A stretch of 19,116 nucleotides of DNA from GCA-2697345 sp045565015 (GCA_045565015.1 JBJLGD010000002.1:1-19116); one strand, 5' to 3'; positions 1 through 8,390 are shown, counted from the first letter of the stretch. The notes: generated by a model not told the origin, from the sequence alone. Numbers and translations are program-made.

Positions 1-503
1 GTCGAAAATTAATGCGTCTAGCTTTACAGGCTATCGACGTGGAGGATCCTGAAGTTTTAAAATTCTTTGATGACCCTACCACATGGTTAAGGTTACTTCA
101 CTATCCACCTCAAGCCAAGAATTCAGAAAAAGACCTATATGGCTCGGCGCCGCATAAGGATTTTGGTTGTCTAACATTGTTAGCACAGGATGATGTTGGC
201 GGACTTCAAGTAATGACGCCAGCAGGTGATTGGGTGGATGCCCCTCGTATCCCGGGTAGTTTCGTTGTGAACGTTGGGGATATGTTGCGTAGATTATCAA
301 ATGGCCTACTACTTTCGACGCCCCACAGGGTAATTAACCGATCAGGTCGTGAGCGATACTCATGCCCATTCTTTTTCGACCCGCATGTGAATACGATCAT
401 TAGCCCAGTTAAAGGAACTGGAAAACCACTTTTTGAGCCCATACTATTTTCAGATTTTTTAAGGAGTGAGCTTGAGGCTAGCTATAAGGCGCATAAAGTA
501 TAA
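1..503 (+). CDS. Isopenicillin N synthase-like 2OG-Fe(II) oxygenase, C-terminal part (5' truncated by window edge)
   Basis: The frame is open back to base 1 with no stop, so the gene begins outside the window; the ATG at 12 is probably an internal Met. Numbering residues from that ATG, the double-stranded beta-helix iron site is complete. H48 and D50 form the HxD motif (HKDFG), H105 (STPHRV) is the distal ligand, and R115-x-S117 (RYS) is the 2-oxoglutarate-binding RxS motif of the IPNS/2OG-FeII_Oxy family. Family members are roughly 300-350 aa, so about half is visible. These soluble enzymes use Fe(II), O2 and usually 2OG to hydroxylate, desaturate or cyclise small molecules; the substrate cannot be read here. 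The stop at 503 lies 33 bases before the lactonase-like gene, which suggests co-transcription. The family is confident; the specific function is unknown. Confidence 0.9.
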   Translation, partial: RKLMRLALQAIDVEDPEVLKFFDDPTTWLRLLHYPPQAKNSEKDLYGSAPHKDFGCLTLLAQDDVGGLQVMTPAGDWVDAPRIPGSFVVNVGDMLRRLSNGLLLSTPHRVINRSGRERYSCPFFFDPHVNTIISPVKGTGKPLFEPILFSDFLRSELEASYKAHKV

Positions 504-536
504 TTATCAAACCTTGCTTCTAAAGGAGATATAATA

Positions 537-1355
537 ATGGAAAAAATCTGGGAAGTTTATGCCTTAAAATACGCGGAAAGAGATAACAGGGTGCGAGGTG
601 AAAGCTTTATTTTTGATAGTGACCACCTGAGTAAACACCCTATGGATTACTTTGTTTGGGTTTTGAAATCTGAAGATGATATTATTTTAGTAGATACTGG
701 TTTTGATGATGATGAGGCAAGAAGGAGGCTCCGGCCAATAATTAGAACGCCTCAGAAAGCTTTAGGTGCTTTAAATCTTGAACCAAAAGATATAAAAAAA
801 ACTATAATTACGCATCTCCATTACGATCATGCAGGCAGTTTAAGAGAGTTTCCTAATACTATATTTTATTTACAATCAGCGGAACTAGCTTACGCCACTG
901 GGCCATGTATGTGCGAAAGTACACTTAGAATGCCTTACACGGGAGAACATATCTGCGATATGGTCCAAGCACTTTATTCGGGAAGGGTGGTCTTTGCTGA
1001 TGGCAATATGCAAGTCTCACCTGGTGTAACTCTACATTGTGTTGGAGGTCATTCTAGGGGTCTTCAAGTTGTTCGGGTCAAAACAAAAAATGGCTGGTTA
1101 TGCCTAGCTTCAGACGCAACCCATTATTATGAAAACTTTCTAACACGTAAGCCATTTCCAATTGTTGTAGATGTTGAAAATATGTTAAAAGGTTTTGATA
1201 TAATAAAAGACTTAGCAAGCAATGCCTCATTAATTATACCTGGTCACGACCCATTAGTAACAAAACTATTTCCTAAAGATGGTAGTAGTGGTTTTTTGTG
1301 GCGTTTAGATGTTGGAACAATAGGTGACTTACCAAATTGGAAACAAACACTTTAA
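537..1355 (+). CDS. Metallo-beta-lactamase-fold hydrolase, N-acyl homoserine lactonase-like
   Basis: This 272-aa protein has the full metallo-beta-lactamase zinc site. The HLHYDHAG motif gives H93, H95, D97 and H98; H172 lies in GGHSRG, D193 in SDATHYYEN, and H237 in PGHDP. This spacing matches the AHL-lactonase (AiiA/AttM) branch, in which two metals open a lactone ring. In that branch a Tyr follows the bridging Asp; here the sequence is D-A-T-H-Y-Y. A good ribosome site (AAAGGAG at 522-528) sits 8 bases before the ATG. The gene lies between two 2OG oxygenases on the same strand, so its natural substrate may be a lactone or ester intermediate from a catabolic pathway rather than a quorum signal. 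Family assignment is strong; lactonase activity is an inference from motif similarity. Confidence 0.88.
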   Translation: MEKIWEVYALKYAERDNRVRGESFIFDSDHLSKHPMDYFVWVLKSEDDIILVDTGFDDDEARRRLRPIIRTPQKALGALNLEPKDIKKTIITHLHYDHAGSLREFPNTIFYLQSAELAYATGPCMCESTLRMPYTGEHICDMVQALYSGRVVFADGNMQVSPGVTLHCVGGHSRGLQVVRVKTKNGWLCLASDATHYYENFLTRKPFPIVVDVENMLKGFDIIKDLASNASLIIPGHDPLVTKLFPKDGSSGFLWRLDVGTIGDLPNWKQTL

Positions 1356-1483
1356 TTACGCGTTTATTTTAATTTCTTTTATTAATAATTTTTAGAATAT
1401 TTATTTTTTTATCACTATTTTATTATTGACAGAAAGCTGATAATCGAAAATTGTTTAGTTGCAAATTTTAGGGAAACCTAGTT

Positions 1484-2275
1484 ATGGACCATACTACTAT
1501 TGAAAATATAGTCGATTTAGCTAACTGCCCTATAGAGGATAATAGCTTTGTTAAAGCGTGCAGAACAAATATTGATGAAAACGGAGTTTTAACGCTTCCA
1601 AATTTTTTATATTCCGAGGTAATAAAATCTTTGGTCGATGAAGGTAGCGCGGCTCAACATCTAGCTTTTTTTTCTAATTCAACTCACAATGTATACTTAA
1701 CTCCAAAAAACTCAGAGTACCCTGATGATCATGTTTTTAACAGGCAGGTCATTTCATCGAAGGGATGTATAACTGATGACCAAGTTCCAGAGAATTCACC
1801 TCTAAAAATTCTGTATAACTCGGAAGTTTTCAGAAATTTTTTAGCTTCCGTACTAAATGAAGAAAAATTGTATGAATATGCTGACCCTATGTCATCAATA
1901 AATGTTCATTATGCTTCTGATGGAGAAGAATTAGGGTGGCATTTTGACAACTCGAGCTTTGCGATAACGTTATTATTGCAGGCTCCAGAGGCGGGTGGTT
2001 CTTTTGAATACATCAAGGACTTCAGAGATTCTGAAGCAGGAGAAATGAATTTTGAAGGGGTAGGATCTCTGCTTGATGGATCAACCAAACCTGACGTTTT
2101 AAAGGTTGAGCCTGGAACGTTAGTATTGTTTAGAGGTAAAAATTCAATCCATCGTGTAACTCCTACAATAGGTAGAAGAACACGAATGTTGGTTGTTCTT
2201 GCCTATAATACTAAACCAGGGGTTTCATTATCCAAGTCGGCCCAAATGACTTTTTTTGGTCGAGTAGCGTCTTAA
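1484..2275 (+). CDS. 2OG-Fe(II) dioxygenase family protein
   Basis: This 263-aa soluble protein is not close to the IPNS-type gene upstream. The iron ligands are visible as H153-F-D155 (GWHFD) and H223 (SIHRV), with R232/R234 in the following strand (GRRTRML) as candidate 2OG-binding arginines. The segment before the distal His (EPGTLVLFRG, residues 209-218) is typical of the double-stranded beta-helix. The N-terminal 130 residues form a family-specific region I cannot assign. The ATG at 1484 has only a weak purine stretch (GGGAAA) upstream. A 128-bp AT-rich gap separates it from the lactonase gene, so it may have its own promoter; a TTGACA at 1426-1431 lies there without a convincing -10 box. 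It converges on the P450 gene with only 8 bases between stops. The substrate is unknown. Confidence 0.82.
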   Translation: MDHTTIENIVDLANCPIEDNSFVKACRTNIDENGVLTLPNFLYSEVIKSLVDEGSAAQHLAFFSNSTHNVYLTPKNSEYPDDHVFNRQVISSKGCITDDQVPENSPLKILYNSEVFRNFLASVLNEEKLYEYADPMSSINVHYASDGEELGWHFDNSSFAITLLLQAPEAGGSFEYIKDFRDSEAGEMNFEGVGSLLDGSTKPDVLKVEPGTLVLFRGKNSIHRVTPTIGRRTRMLVVLAYNTKPGVSLSKSAQMTFFGRVAS

Positions 2276-2283
2276 TAATACTA

Positions 2284-3465
2284 TTAAATTTTTACGATAA
2301 GTTCTTTTAATCCATGAAAATGATAAAGATCGGCATATTCAGGTGATTTGGTAATTTTAATATTAGGACATCTTTCAAAGAGCACAGATATCCCAACTTT
2401 TAATTCAAGACGAGCTAGAGGTGCCCCAACGCAGAAATGTATGCCGCCGCCAAGTGCTGTATTCGTTTTTATTGGTCTATCAGGGATAAACAGTTCAGGG
2501 TCCTTCCATGATTTTGGATCTCTACCTGCCGCACCTAACATTAAACCAATTTCGTTGCCTCTATTAAAAGTGTGACCTTCTATTTCGATATCTTCATAAG
2601 CATATCGAGTAAACATGTGCAGCGGCGGATCAAAACGAAGAATTTCTTCTATTATTTTAACTATATTTCCTGGGTTAAGGTAAGTTGGACTCACTTGTTC
2701 CTCTAGCAGTGTTTTTACGCCATTGCCGATTGAGTGTACGGTCGCCTCATGTCCAGCATTTAGAAGTAATATACAGGTTGTAATTAGTTCGTCGGTGCTT
2801 AACTTTTCACCTTCTGATTCTGCTTTTATTAAATGAGTAATTAAGTCATCTGCCGGTTTTTTCCGTTTTTCTTTCACATAGTACCGCATAAAACAAACAA
2901 ACTCTTCACACGATTTTACGGCTCTATTCTCTATCTCGCGGTTTCTACGGGCCTGATACATTGAAACCATATCATTTGACCATTTAAGTAATTGTTCGGA
3001 CATGTCCTCAGGAACACCAAGTAGTCTAGCTATTATTATAACTGGTATTTGATTGGCATATGCCGAAATAAGATTGAAGTTACTGAGTGGAAATTGATCT
3101 ATTAACTCGTTACAAAGAATATTTATCTCAGGTTCCAATTCTTTTATTCTACGAGAAGTAAAGGCTCGCATTACTAAACCTCTCAATCTAGTATGTGCAG
3201 GGGGCTCAAGTTCAAGCATCGAATGTACTTCATTTTTATAAAATGGCTTCAGATGCTGTGGAATAGGTTTTTCTAGTTCCTTCGGTATCTCTCTACCAAA
3301 TCTACGATCTTTCAGAATGGCGGATGTCAGTGCGTGATCAAAAGTTGTAACCATAGAGTAGTCGTTCCAATAAAGAAGGGGACCAAGTTCACGAACACTT
3401 TTATAAAATACATATGGGTTCTGGACAAAAGCTGGATCTGTAGGTTTTTGATTGATTTCGATCAT
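2284..3465 (-). CDS. Cytochrome P450 monooxygenase
   Basis: A 393-aa soluble bacterial class I P450 of normal length. Landmarks in order: HTRLR (91-95, C helix), the I-helix oxygen-activating motif AGHEAT (237-242), the K-helix ExxR (E274-R277), AGRDP (313-317), and the haem loop with the thiolate ligand C345 (GGIHFCVGAPLAR). The usual Phe seven residues before the Cys (FGxGxHxC) is Leu338 here. It needs a ferredoxin and ferredoxin reductase; neither is encoded nearby. It runs opposite to both neighbours: convergent with the 2OG oxygenase at 1484-2275 and divergent from the cupin gene across a 180-bp gap holding an inverted repeat. No clear Shine-Dalgarno precedes the ATG at 3465. The substrate cannot be inferred; neighbouring oxygenases suggest oxidation of a hydrophobic small molecule. 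Confidence 0.95.
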   Translation of the reverse strand: MIEINQKPTDPAFVQNPYVFYKSVRELGPLLYWNDYSMVTTFDHALTSAILKDRRFGREIPKELEKPIPQHLKPFYKNEVHSMLELEPPAHTRLRGLVMRAFTSRRIKELEPEINILCNELIDQFPLSNFNLISAYANQIPVIIIARLLGVPEDMSEQLLKWSNDMVSMYQARRNREIENRAVKSCEEFVCFMRYYVKEKRKKPADDLITHLIKAESEGEKLSTDELITTCILLLNAGHEATVHSIGNGVKTLLEEQVSPTYLNPGNIVKIIEEILRFDPPLHMFTRYAYEDIEIEGHTFNRGNEIGLMLGAAGRDPKSWKDPELFIPDRPIKTNTALGGGIHFCVGAPLARLELKVGISVLFERCPNIKITKSPEYADLYHFHGLKELIVKI

Positions 3466-3519
3466 TAAATTTAAGGTTCTTTAATAGTGTTAAATTTTTT
3501 AGAGCGGTTCAGGCTAACT

Positions 3520-3569
3520 TTATTGGTTATCAAGCATATGTAAACTAGTGTATTATGACTAACCAATTA
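3520..3569. promoter_or_regulatory. Inverted repeat in the P450/cupin divergent region (possible operator)
   Basis: TTATTGGTTA at 3520-3529 and TAACCAATTA at 3560-3569 are inverted copies matching at 9 of 10 positions, including a perfect 8-bp core (ATTGGTTA/TAACCAAT), separated by 30 bp. The pair sits between the two divergent start codons (3465 and 3646), where a shared regulator would bind. No regulator gene is adjacent. This could also be a chance repeat in AT-rich DNA. Confidence 0.3.
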
Positions 3570-3645
3570 AATTTATCTTTTTTTTGGAAAGGTATTACTT
3601 TTTGAGTAAAATTGCATCATATTTCAGAAAGAGGGGAGTTAAATA

Positions 3646-4059
3646 ATGGTATCAAAATTATGGAAAGGTCAATCATTTTCAGTGAGTCATTCTGATGGAA
3701 CTGGAACTACATTTGGTGGATTTGAAGGAGGTTTGAGGTCATTTTTTGAGTATCGGGACTTAGGGATTAAATCTGCAACGGGTGGTAAATTTGTTGCTCA
3801 CGTTATCCGAGCTGTTCCTGGTAAACATACTGAACCGCAATGGCATACTCATAATTTAGAGTTTCAAATGGTATATATCCTGAAAGGGTGGGTGAAATTT
3901 GAATATGAAGAGGAGGGGGAGATAACACTCCGTGAGGGATCCTCTGTTTTGCAACCTCCAGGTATTAAACATCGCGAAGTATCCCATAGTGATGACTTAG
4001 AGTTACTTGAGATTTGTTCGCCAGCTGAGTTTGAAACAAACTTAACGGACACAACGTGA
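3646..4059 (+). CDS. Small single-domain cupin protein
   Basis: This 137-aa protein has one conserved beta-barrel cupin domain. Cupin motif 1 supplies H67, H69 and E72 (WHTHNLEF), with Gly81 at the expected end. Motif 2 gives PPG (104-106) and H109. These His/Glu residues are the usual metal ligands, so metal binding is likely. Single-domain cupins act as small dioxygenases, isomerases, sugar- or ligand-binding modules, or as accessory proteins; which applies cannot be told from sequence alone. The start is well supported by GAGGGGAG at 3631-3638, 7 bases before the ATG. It is followed on the same strand by the PhzF-family gene, and the two may form a short operon. It is divergent from the P450 gene. 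Confidence 0.85.
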   Translation: MVSKLWKGQSFSVSHSDGTGTTFGGFEGGLRSFFEYRDLGIKSATGGKFVAHVIRAVPGKHTEPQWHTHNLEFQMVYILKGWVKFEYEEEGEITLREGSSVLQPPGIKHREVSHSDDLELLEICSPAEFETNLTDTT

Positions 4060-4095
4060 CTTCTCATATAACTAATGTTTTTATGCCAATAGTCA

Positions 4096-5025
4096 TTGGC
4101 GGGTTTTATATTGGTTTTATTTTATGAAAAAAGAACGTGGAAATTTGATTGGGTTGATGCTTTCACGAGAGAGCCATTCGGCGGTAATGCGTGTGTAGTT
4201 GTTCACGATGCATCAGATGTGTCTTTTCAAGAAAGATTAGCATTAGTAAGAGAGACTTCACTATCAGAATGTGCTTTTTTGGTTGGTTCAAATAAAGCTG
4301 ATTTTGGTGTACGTTACTACTTGGCAGAAACAGAAATTCCGATGGCTGGTCATCCGACTGTTGCGACAGTTACCTCGTTGCTTAGCAGAGGTTTAGTAAA
4401 AGTAAAAAATGGTCGTTCAAGATTTACCCTTGAGGTTGGATCTGGAGTTCTTCCAATTGAAATCGAGGAGACGGAACAGGGCTCTCTTATTCGTATGACC
4501 CAGATGGCCCCAAAATTTGGTAAAGTTTTTAAAAAGGAAGGCATCTCAAGGATGTATGGTTTGGATCCAGAAGATATTCTGATTGACCCTCAAATCGTAT
4601 CTACTGGCACACCTTTTTGTATCGTTCTGTTAAAAAATAAGGATACTTTATCTAGAGCAAAGATTGTACCAGAGAAATTCACAGAATTTTTTCATAAACA
4701 TCAAAGAGATGAAAAAGATCTAATGGAACCTTTTCTTACCACCTTAGGTGGGGTTACAAAGGAAGGTGATACCTTTTCAAGGTTATTAATGTGTCAATCA
4801 GGTAATCAAGAAGACCCTTTTACAGGCTCTGCAACAGGGTGCATGGCCGCGTATTTATGGCACCACAGTTTAATTCATAGCCCTCAGTTTGTGGCAGAAC
4901 AAGGTCATTGGTTAAATCGTCCCGGGTCGGCAGAGGTCGAAGTGCTAGGTTCAAAAAATAATATAAAAGGCGTAAAAGTAGCTGGTTATGGACGTGTCTT
5001 GATGAGTGGGGTTTTGACATTATAA
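4096..5025 (+). CDS. PhzF-family isomerase/epimerase (start codon apparently out of frame by one base)
   Basis: PhzF-fold proteins share the diaminopimelate-epimerase architecture and act by acid/base proton transfer. Counting from the TTG at 4096, the key residues of phenazine-biosynthesis PhzF are present: E58 (SLSECAF), H86 (MAGHPT), D240 and S245 (DPFTGSATG). The domain normally begins a few residues before the motif seen here as KFDWVDAFTREPFGGN (residues 17-32). No in-frame ATG exists at that point. An ATG at 4124 reads MKKERG in another frame; adding one A to its A6 run (4127-4132) would give MKKRTWKFDWVDAF, a typical N-terminus. The gene is therefore frameshifted at its start by a mutation or sequence error, or it uses a TTG start (4096 or 4111) without a clear ribosome site. 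A role in phenazine synthesis is not implied, as other phz genes are absent. Confidence 0.85.
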   Translation: MAGFILVLFYEKRTWKFDWVDAFTREPFGGNACVVVHDASDVSFQERLALVRETSLSECAFLVGSNKADFGVRYYLAETEIPMAGHPTVATVTSLLSRGLVKVKNGRSRFTLEVGSGVLPIEIEETEQGSLIRMTQMAPKFGKVFKKEGISRMYGLDPEDILIDPQIVSTGTPFCIVLLKNKDTLSRAKIVPEKFTEFFHKHQRDEKDLMEPFLTTLGGVTKEGDTFSRLLMCQSGNQEDPFTGSATGCMAAYLWHHSLIHSPQFVAEQGHWLNRPGSAEVEVLGSKNNIKGVKVAGYGRVLMSGVLTL

Positions 5026-5030
5026 GGATA

Positions 5031-5049
5031 GCTTTTTAATCTAAAAGGC
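5031..5049 (+). terminator. Weak AT-rich hairpin between convergent genes
   Basis: GCTTTTTA (5031-5038) can pair with TAAAAGGC (5042-5049), forming 8 pairs with one G-U and a 3-base loop, just after the PhzF-family stop. It is followed by an A/T-rich stretch that includes TTTTT. It may act as a terminator between convergent genes, but the stem is mostly A-U and weak. Confidence 0.25.
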
Positions 5050-5060
5050 ATTAACAATTT

Positions 5061-5783
5061 TTATTCTTGTTCAAGAGATTGTCTTCCTTCTGAGGTGAGT
5101 GTCCAGCAGTTGCGGCCCTCGAAAACAACTGGTGTTAAAGCCCTACCATAGGCGGCACCGCCATCAAGGTCGATACGATTGCCAAAATGTGTTGGTTTAT
5201 CAAGTGCCATATGACCGTGCACAATTAGAGGTCCATGATCAGTCTTGTCGTCAATAAAACCTTCACGTATCCATAGTAAATCATTTTCCTTTTGTTCGTC
5301 CAGTTTAACGCCTGGCCGAATTCCAGCATGAACAAAAGCTAGATCAGATGTTCGATACATTAAGTCTAACGAGTTTAAAAAATTTACATGTGTCTTGGGG
5401 ATTTTTTGGCGGGCCTCTGAATGGATTTCACCACTTCGACGTTCCTGATCTACTGTGACCCCATAAGATAATAATGTGTTCTCTCCACCCATCCTCGGAT
5501 GCAACCAATGTAGTCCATGGAATAAATGTGGATCATGGATGGGATTTAACTTTAAATACCATGAGAACATTCGATCATGGTTTCCTTTAAGGAAATACCA
5601 AGATTTTGAACTTTGTTTACCTTCAATCAATCTTTCAATAACGCCACAACTGTTAGGGCCTCGATCCGTATAATCACCTAAAAAAACTATAGTTGCGTTT
5701 GCTCCACCATCATCTTTTATTAATGATAGTGCATTTTCCAATTCATCTAGCTGCCCATGTATGTCGCCGATGGCATAAAGCAT
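5061..5783 (-). CDS. PPP-type metallophosphoesterase (ApaH/serine-threonine phosphatase-like)
   Basis: This 240-aa protein carries every signature of the PPP metallophosphoesterase fold: GDIHG (6-10, ligands D7 and H9), GDYTDRG (36-42, D37, D40 and R41), GNHD (67-70, N68, H69 and D70), VHAG (H152) and VHGH (H189 and H191). Two metals (commonly Mn/Fe) are held by these residues to hydrolyse phosphomonoesters or dinucleoside polyphosphates. Length and motif order fit both bacterial diadenosine-tetraphosphatase-like enzymes and PrpA/PrpE-type protein phosphatases; I cannot separate these by reading. The start ATG at 5783 is preceded on its strand by TAGGAAA at a reasonable distance. It is a single gene convergent with the PhzF-family gene, with no evident functional link to its neighbours. 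Confidence 0.92.
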   Translation of the reverse strand: MLYAIGDIHGQLDELENALSLIKDDGGANATIVFLGDYTDRGPNSCGVIERLIEGKQSSKSWYFLKGNHDRMFSWYLKLNPIHDPHLFHGLHWLHPRMGGENTLLSYGVTVDQERRSGEIHSEARQKIPKTHVNFLNSLDLMYRTSDLAFVHAGIRPGVKLDEQKENDLLWIREGFIDDKTDHGPLIVHGHMALDKPTHFGNRIDLDGGAAYGRALTPVVFEGRNCWTLTSEGRQSLEQE

Positions 5784-6022
5784 TATTTTTCCTACTATTA
5801 CTTAATTCCCAAAACCACCTCTAAGGTGTAAATACTGTCCATCTATAACTCAAGAAAATAATTTCAAATTTTTTCTCAATTAATTGCTTGCAGTGTCTCA
5901 CGCTAAAAAAACTTTTTCTGATTAACTCAATGAACATCTTGGTAGTTGTATTCTTTAAGTGGAGGGCTTGAAGCTTTTGAAGCGCTTGGTTAGACATAAT
6001 TACTCAACGTTTAAAAATATAA

Positions 6023-7369
6023 ATGGTTATTGAATTGATGGATTATTCAATCCGCCTAATAAATAGTGTGAGGTTATTCCTTTTATCTGGAGCATGGTTA
6101 TGCGCAATAATTCAAATTCTATTCGAGGAACAGGTAATTGATGTTATAAATTTTGGAGTAATTTTTTATATAATTTTTATCATATTAACTCTGCCAAAAT
6201 TAAGGAAAAGTACCTTTTTAATCTTGTTATTCTTTTGCTTAATTGGGTGGTCTTTTATTGAAGAAATACCATCTTTTGATGATTGGATGGCGTCTGGTAG
6301 AAATACATTAATTTTTTGTGCTTTAATTCCCACAATGGCACTAGTTAGAGCCACTGCTTCAATTATGCCATCTGTTAATAGAACCCAAGCTCAATTAGCA
6401 AATCTACCCTCCAACACATCAGCTAGTGGATTACAATTGGCGGCACATTTTTTCGGAGGAGTGTTGAACTTGGGAGTGGTACCAATTTTATCTGCCGCAA
6501 TCCCAAAAAATAGTAAATTTAAAACTAGAAGGGCAGCGGCGGAAGCAACGCTCAGGGGTATGGTAACAGCGGCAACATGGTCACCATTTTTTATAGCTTT
6601 TGCAATTGGTCAGAAATTCACTAATAATCTGGACTCTTGGATTGCTATATCTATCGGTTTACTTACGGCAACTATTTTTACCTTTGTAAGTCTACCCTAC
6701 ATAAACAAATCATTTCAAAACTTAGAAATAATGGCCGCTATAAAATGTTTAAAGCCTGTTTTGTTTCGTTTGATGATAGCACTTGTTTCAGTTTTAATTG
6801 TTGCGTTCATATTCGATTATACCGCTCTATCTGCAGTTATATTAGTAATGCCACTTTTGGTTATATTGCAGTTAATCCGAAATTCAGAACGGGTTACTGC
6901 CGTATTAATTAGTACTAAAACAACAATGATTGATATTTCTGACGATATCATAATAATTAGTATGGCTATGGTTATTGCGTTTTTTGCTACCGAGGCGGGA
7001 GTGTTTAGTGAGGTAGCGTCAACTTTTTACGCCGGTATTATCCCGGGCTGGGTGGCTCTTATATTAACTCCCACAATTATGATGATTGCTTCAACAATTG
7101 GAATACATCCAGTTATATCTAGTACTGCTTTATTAGGAGTTTTTAGTGGAGGCGCTGCAGATGTTCATCCCGCTCTACTCATGCAAGCTCATCTTATTGG
7201 TTGGGGCGCAGGAACTTTACCGTCTTTCGCTTCATTAGCATTAATTACGTGTTCTAGACTTTTTGTAGTACCAGTGTCCAAGCTAACCTTTGGGGTTAAC
7301 TTATGGATTTCGTTCACATATGCGTTAGTTGGGGGTATTTTACTCAGTGTAATAAATATATGTTTATAA
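6023..7369 (+). CDS. Polytopic inner-membrane protein, probable transporter (family not identified)
   Basis: This 448-aa protein is strongly hydrophobic, with about 10-12 predicted membrane segments: a cluster at residues 10-80, segments near 90-110 and 145-165, and a dense set from about 180 to the C-terminus. Between them are short polar loops, including a basic loop near 161-172 (KNSKFKTRRAAAEATLRG). A helix-breaking stretch IHPVISSTALLGVFSGGAAD (around 365-385) resembles the conserved half-helix hairpins of ion-transporter-superfamily carriers. That resemblance is weak, and I do not assign a family. No Shine-Dalgarno is visible, and a stop codon directly precedes the ATG at 6023. The TauD-like dioxygenase follows 73 bases later on the same strand, so it may import or export that enzyme's substrate or product; this is inference. 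Confidence 0.8.
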   Translation: MVIELMDYSIRLINSVRLFLLSGAWLCAIIQILFEEQVIDVINFGVIFYIIFIILTLPKLRKSTFLILLFFCLIGWSFIEEIPSFDDWMASGRNTLIFCALIPTMALVRATASIMPSVNRTQAQLANLPSNTSASGLQLAAHFFGGVLNLGVVPILSAAIPKNSKFKTRRAAAEATLRGMVTAATWSPFFIAFAIGQKFTNNLDSWIAISIGLLTATIFTFVSLPYINKSFQNLEIMAAIKCLKPVLFRLMIALVSVLIVAFIFDYTALSAVILVMPLLVILQLIRNSERVTAVLISTKTTMIDISDDIIIISMAMVIAFFATEAGVFSEVASTFYAGIIPGWVALILTPTIMMIASTIGIHPVISSTALLGVFSGGAADVHPALLMQAHLIGWGAGTLPSFASLALITCSRLFVVPVSKLTFGVNLWISFTYALVGGILLSVINICL

Positions 7370-7442
7370 GATTATATTGTTCACACATTGAAGATTTCGA
7401 TATTTTATTTTAGGATTATTCACGGAAATTTAGGAGTTAATT

Positions 7443-8291
7443 ATGGTATATATTAAAACAAATAATTACAAATTTATCGATGCAAAACCATTTGCTCCTA
7501 ATTTGGGGGCAGATATATATGGTGTGGACTTAAGTAAACCCATACCAGAGGAACAGTTTGTTGAAATTCACCAAGCCTTTTTAGATTACCAGGTTTTGTT
7601 TTTTAAAGATCAAGGTGTCATTCCTCCAGATCAACATATTTTGTTTGGCAAACGTTTTGGACCCTTACATGCTCATCCTGCTGCTCCCACTATGAAAGGT
7701 TTTCCAGAAATTTTTGAAATTCATGCGACTAAGGACTCTAAAATTGCAAACGGAGAGTTTTGGCATTCTGATGTGTCATGTGATGATGAACCGCCATTAG
7801 GCACAATGCTTCAGATACATATTGCTCCGCCATGTGGTGGAGACACAATGTTTAGTAATATGTATCTCGCTTATGATAATCTATCAACGCCAATAAAGAA
7901 AATGATAGACGGTCTGACAGCCCTTCATAGTTCAGAACACATTTACAAGGGCCGTTACAGTGATAGGGGGAAAAGTGATCAGGATATATACTGCCCCGAG
8001 GCTGTTCATCCAGTTGTGAGGACTCATCCTGAGACCGGTAAAAAGGCGTTATTTGTTAATCGGACTTTTACAACTCGTATTAATGAACTTTCAGAAATAG
8101 AAAGTAACTCAGTCTTGGAAATTCTTTTTCAACATGCTGAGCATGTAGACTACCAAATTAGGTTTCGTTGGTCTTTAAATGATATGGCGTTTTGGGACAA
8201 TCGCTGTTGCATGCATAGAGCGATTTGGGATTATTGGCCAGAAGAACGAAAAGGTAGAAGAGTTACGATTAAGGGTGATAGGCCAGTTTAA
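7443..8291 (+). CDS. TauD/TfdA-family 2OG-Fe(II) dioxygenase
   Basis: At 282 aa this is a full-length TauD/TfdA enzyme. The iron site is H108-S-D110 (FWHSDVS) and H258 (NRCCMHRA); R273 (GRRVTIKGD) lies 15 residues later, the spacing of the 2OG-binding Arg in E. coli TauD (H255/R270). The C-terminal pattern with NR, DY, P and GDRP is typical of the family. Members release sulfite from taurine or alkyl sulfonates, cleave aryloxyacetates, or hydroxylate other small carboxylates; the substrate is not evident here. AGGAG at 7432-7436, 6 bases before the ATG, supports the start. Upstream lies a multi-spanning membrane protein and downstream an EamA transporter on the same strand, so an uptake-oxidation-efflux grouping is possible. 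No sulfonate ABC transporter genes are in the window. Confidence 0.93.
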   Translation: MVYIKTNNYKFIDAKPFAPNLGADIYGVDLSKPIPEEQFVEIHQAFLDYQVLFFKDQGVIPPDQHILFGKRFGPLHAHPAAPTMKGFPEIFEIHATKDSKIANGEFWHSDVSCDDEPPLGTMLQIHIAPPCGGDTMFSNMYLAYDNLSTPIKKMIDGLTALHSSEHIYKGRYSDRGKSDQDIYCPEAVHPVVRTHPETGKKALFVNRTFTTRINELSEIESNSVLEILFQHAEHVDYQIRFRWSLNDMAFWDNRCCMHRAIWDYWPEERKGRRVTIKGDRPV

Positions 8292-8390
8292 TAACTACTG
8301 GCTGATATAAATTTTTTTAACTAAAAATTAACATCCTTTTAAATTGTCTCACACTGATTTGGGAGTTTTGAGATTAAGTTTTTACAGAAG

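Noticed and set aside
1426..1456. TTGACA at 1426-1431 as a promoter -35 box for the second 2OG oxygenase
   Set aside because: No sequence at 16-18 bases downstream resembles a -10 box.
3646..5025. A phenazine biosynthesis locus from the PhzF-like gene
   Set aside because: PhzF-fold proteins are widespread and no other phz genes are present.
5784..6022. A small gene in the gap between the phosphatase and the membrane protein
   Set aside because: The only ATG-initiated frames seen are about 13 codons long.
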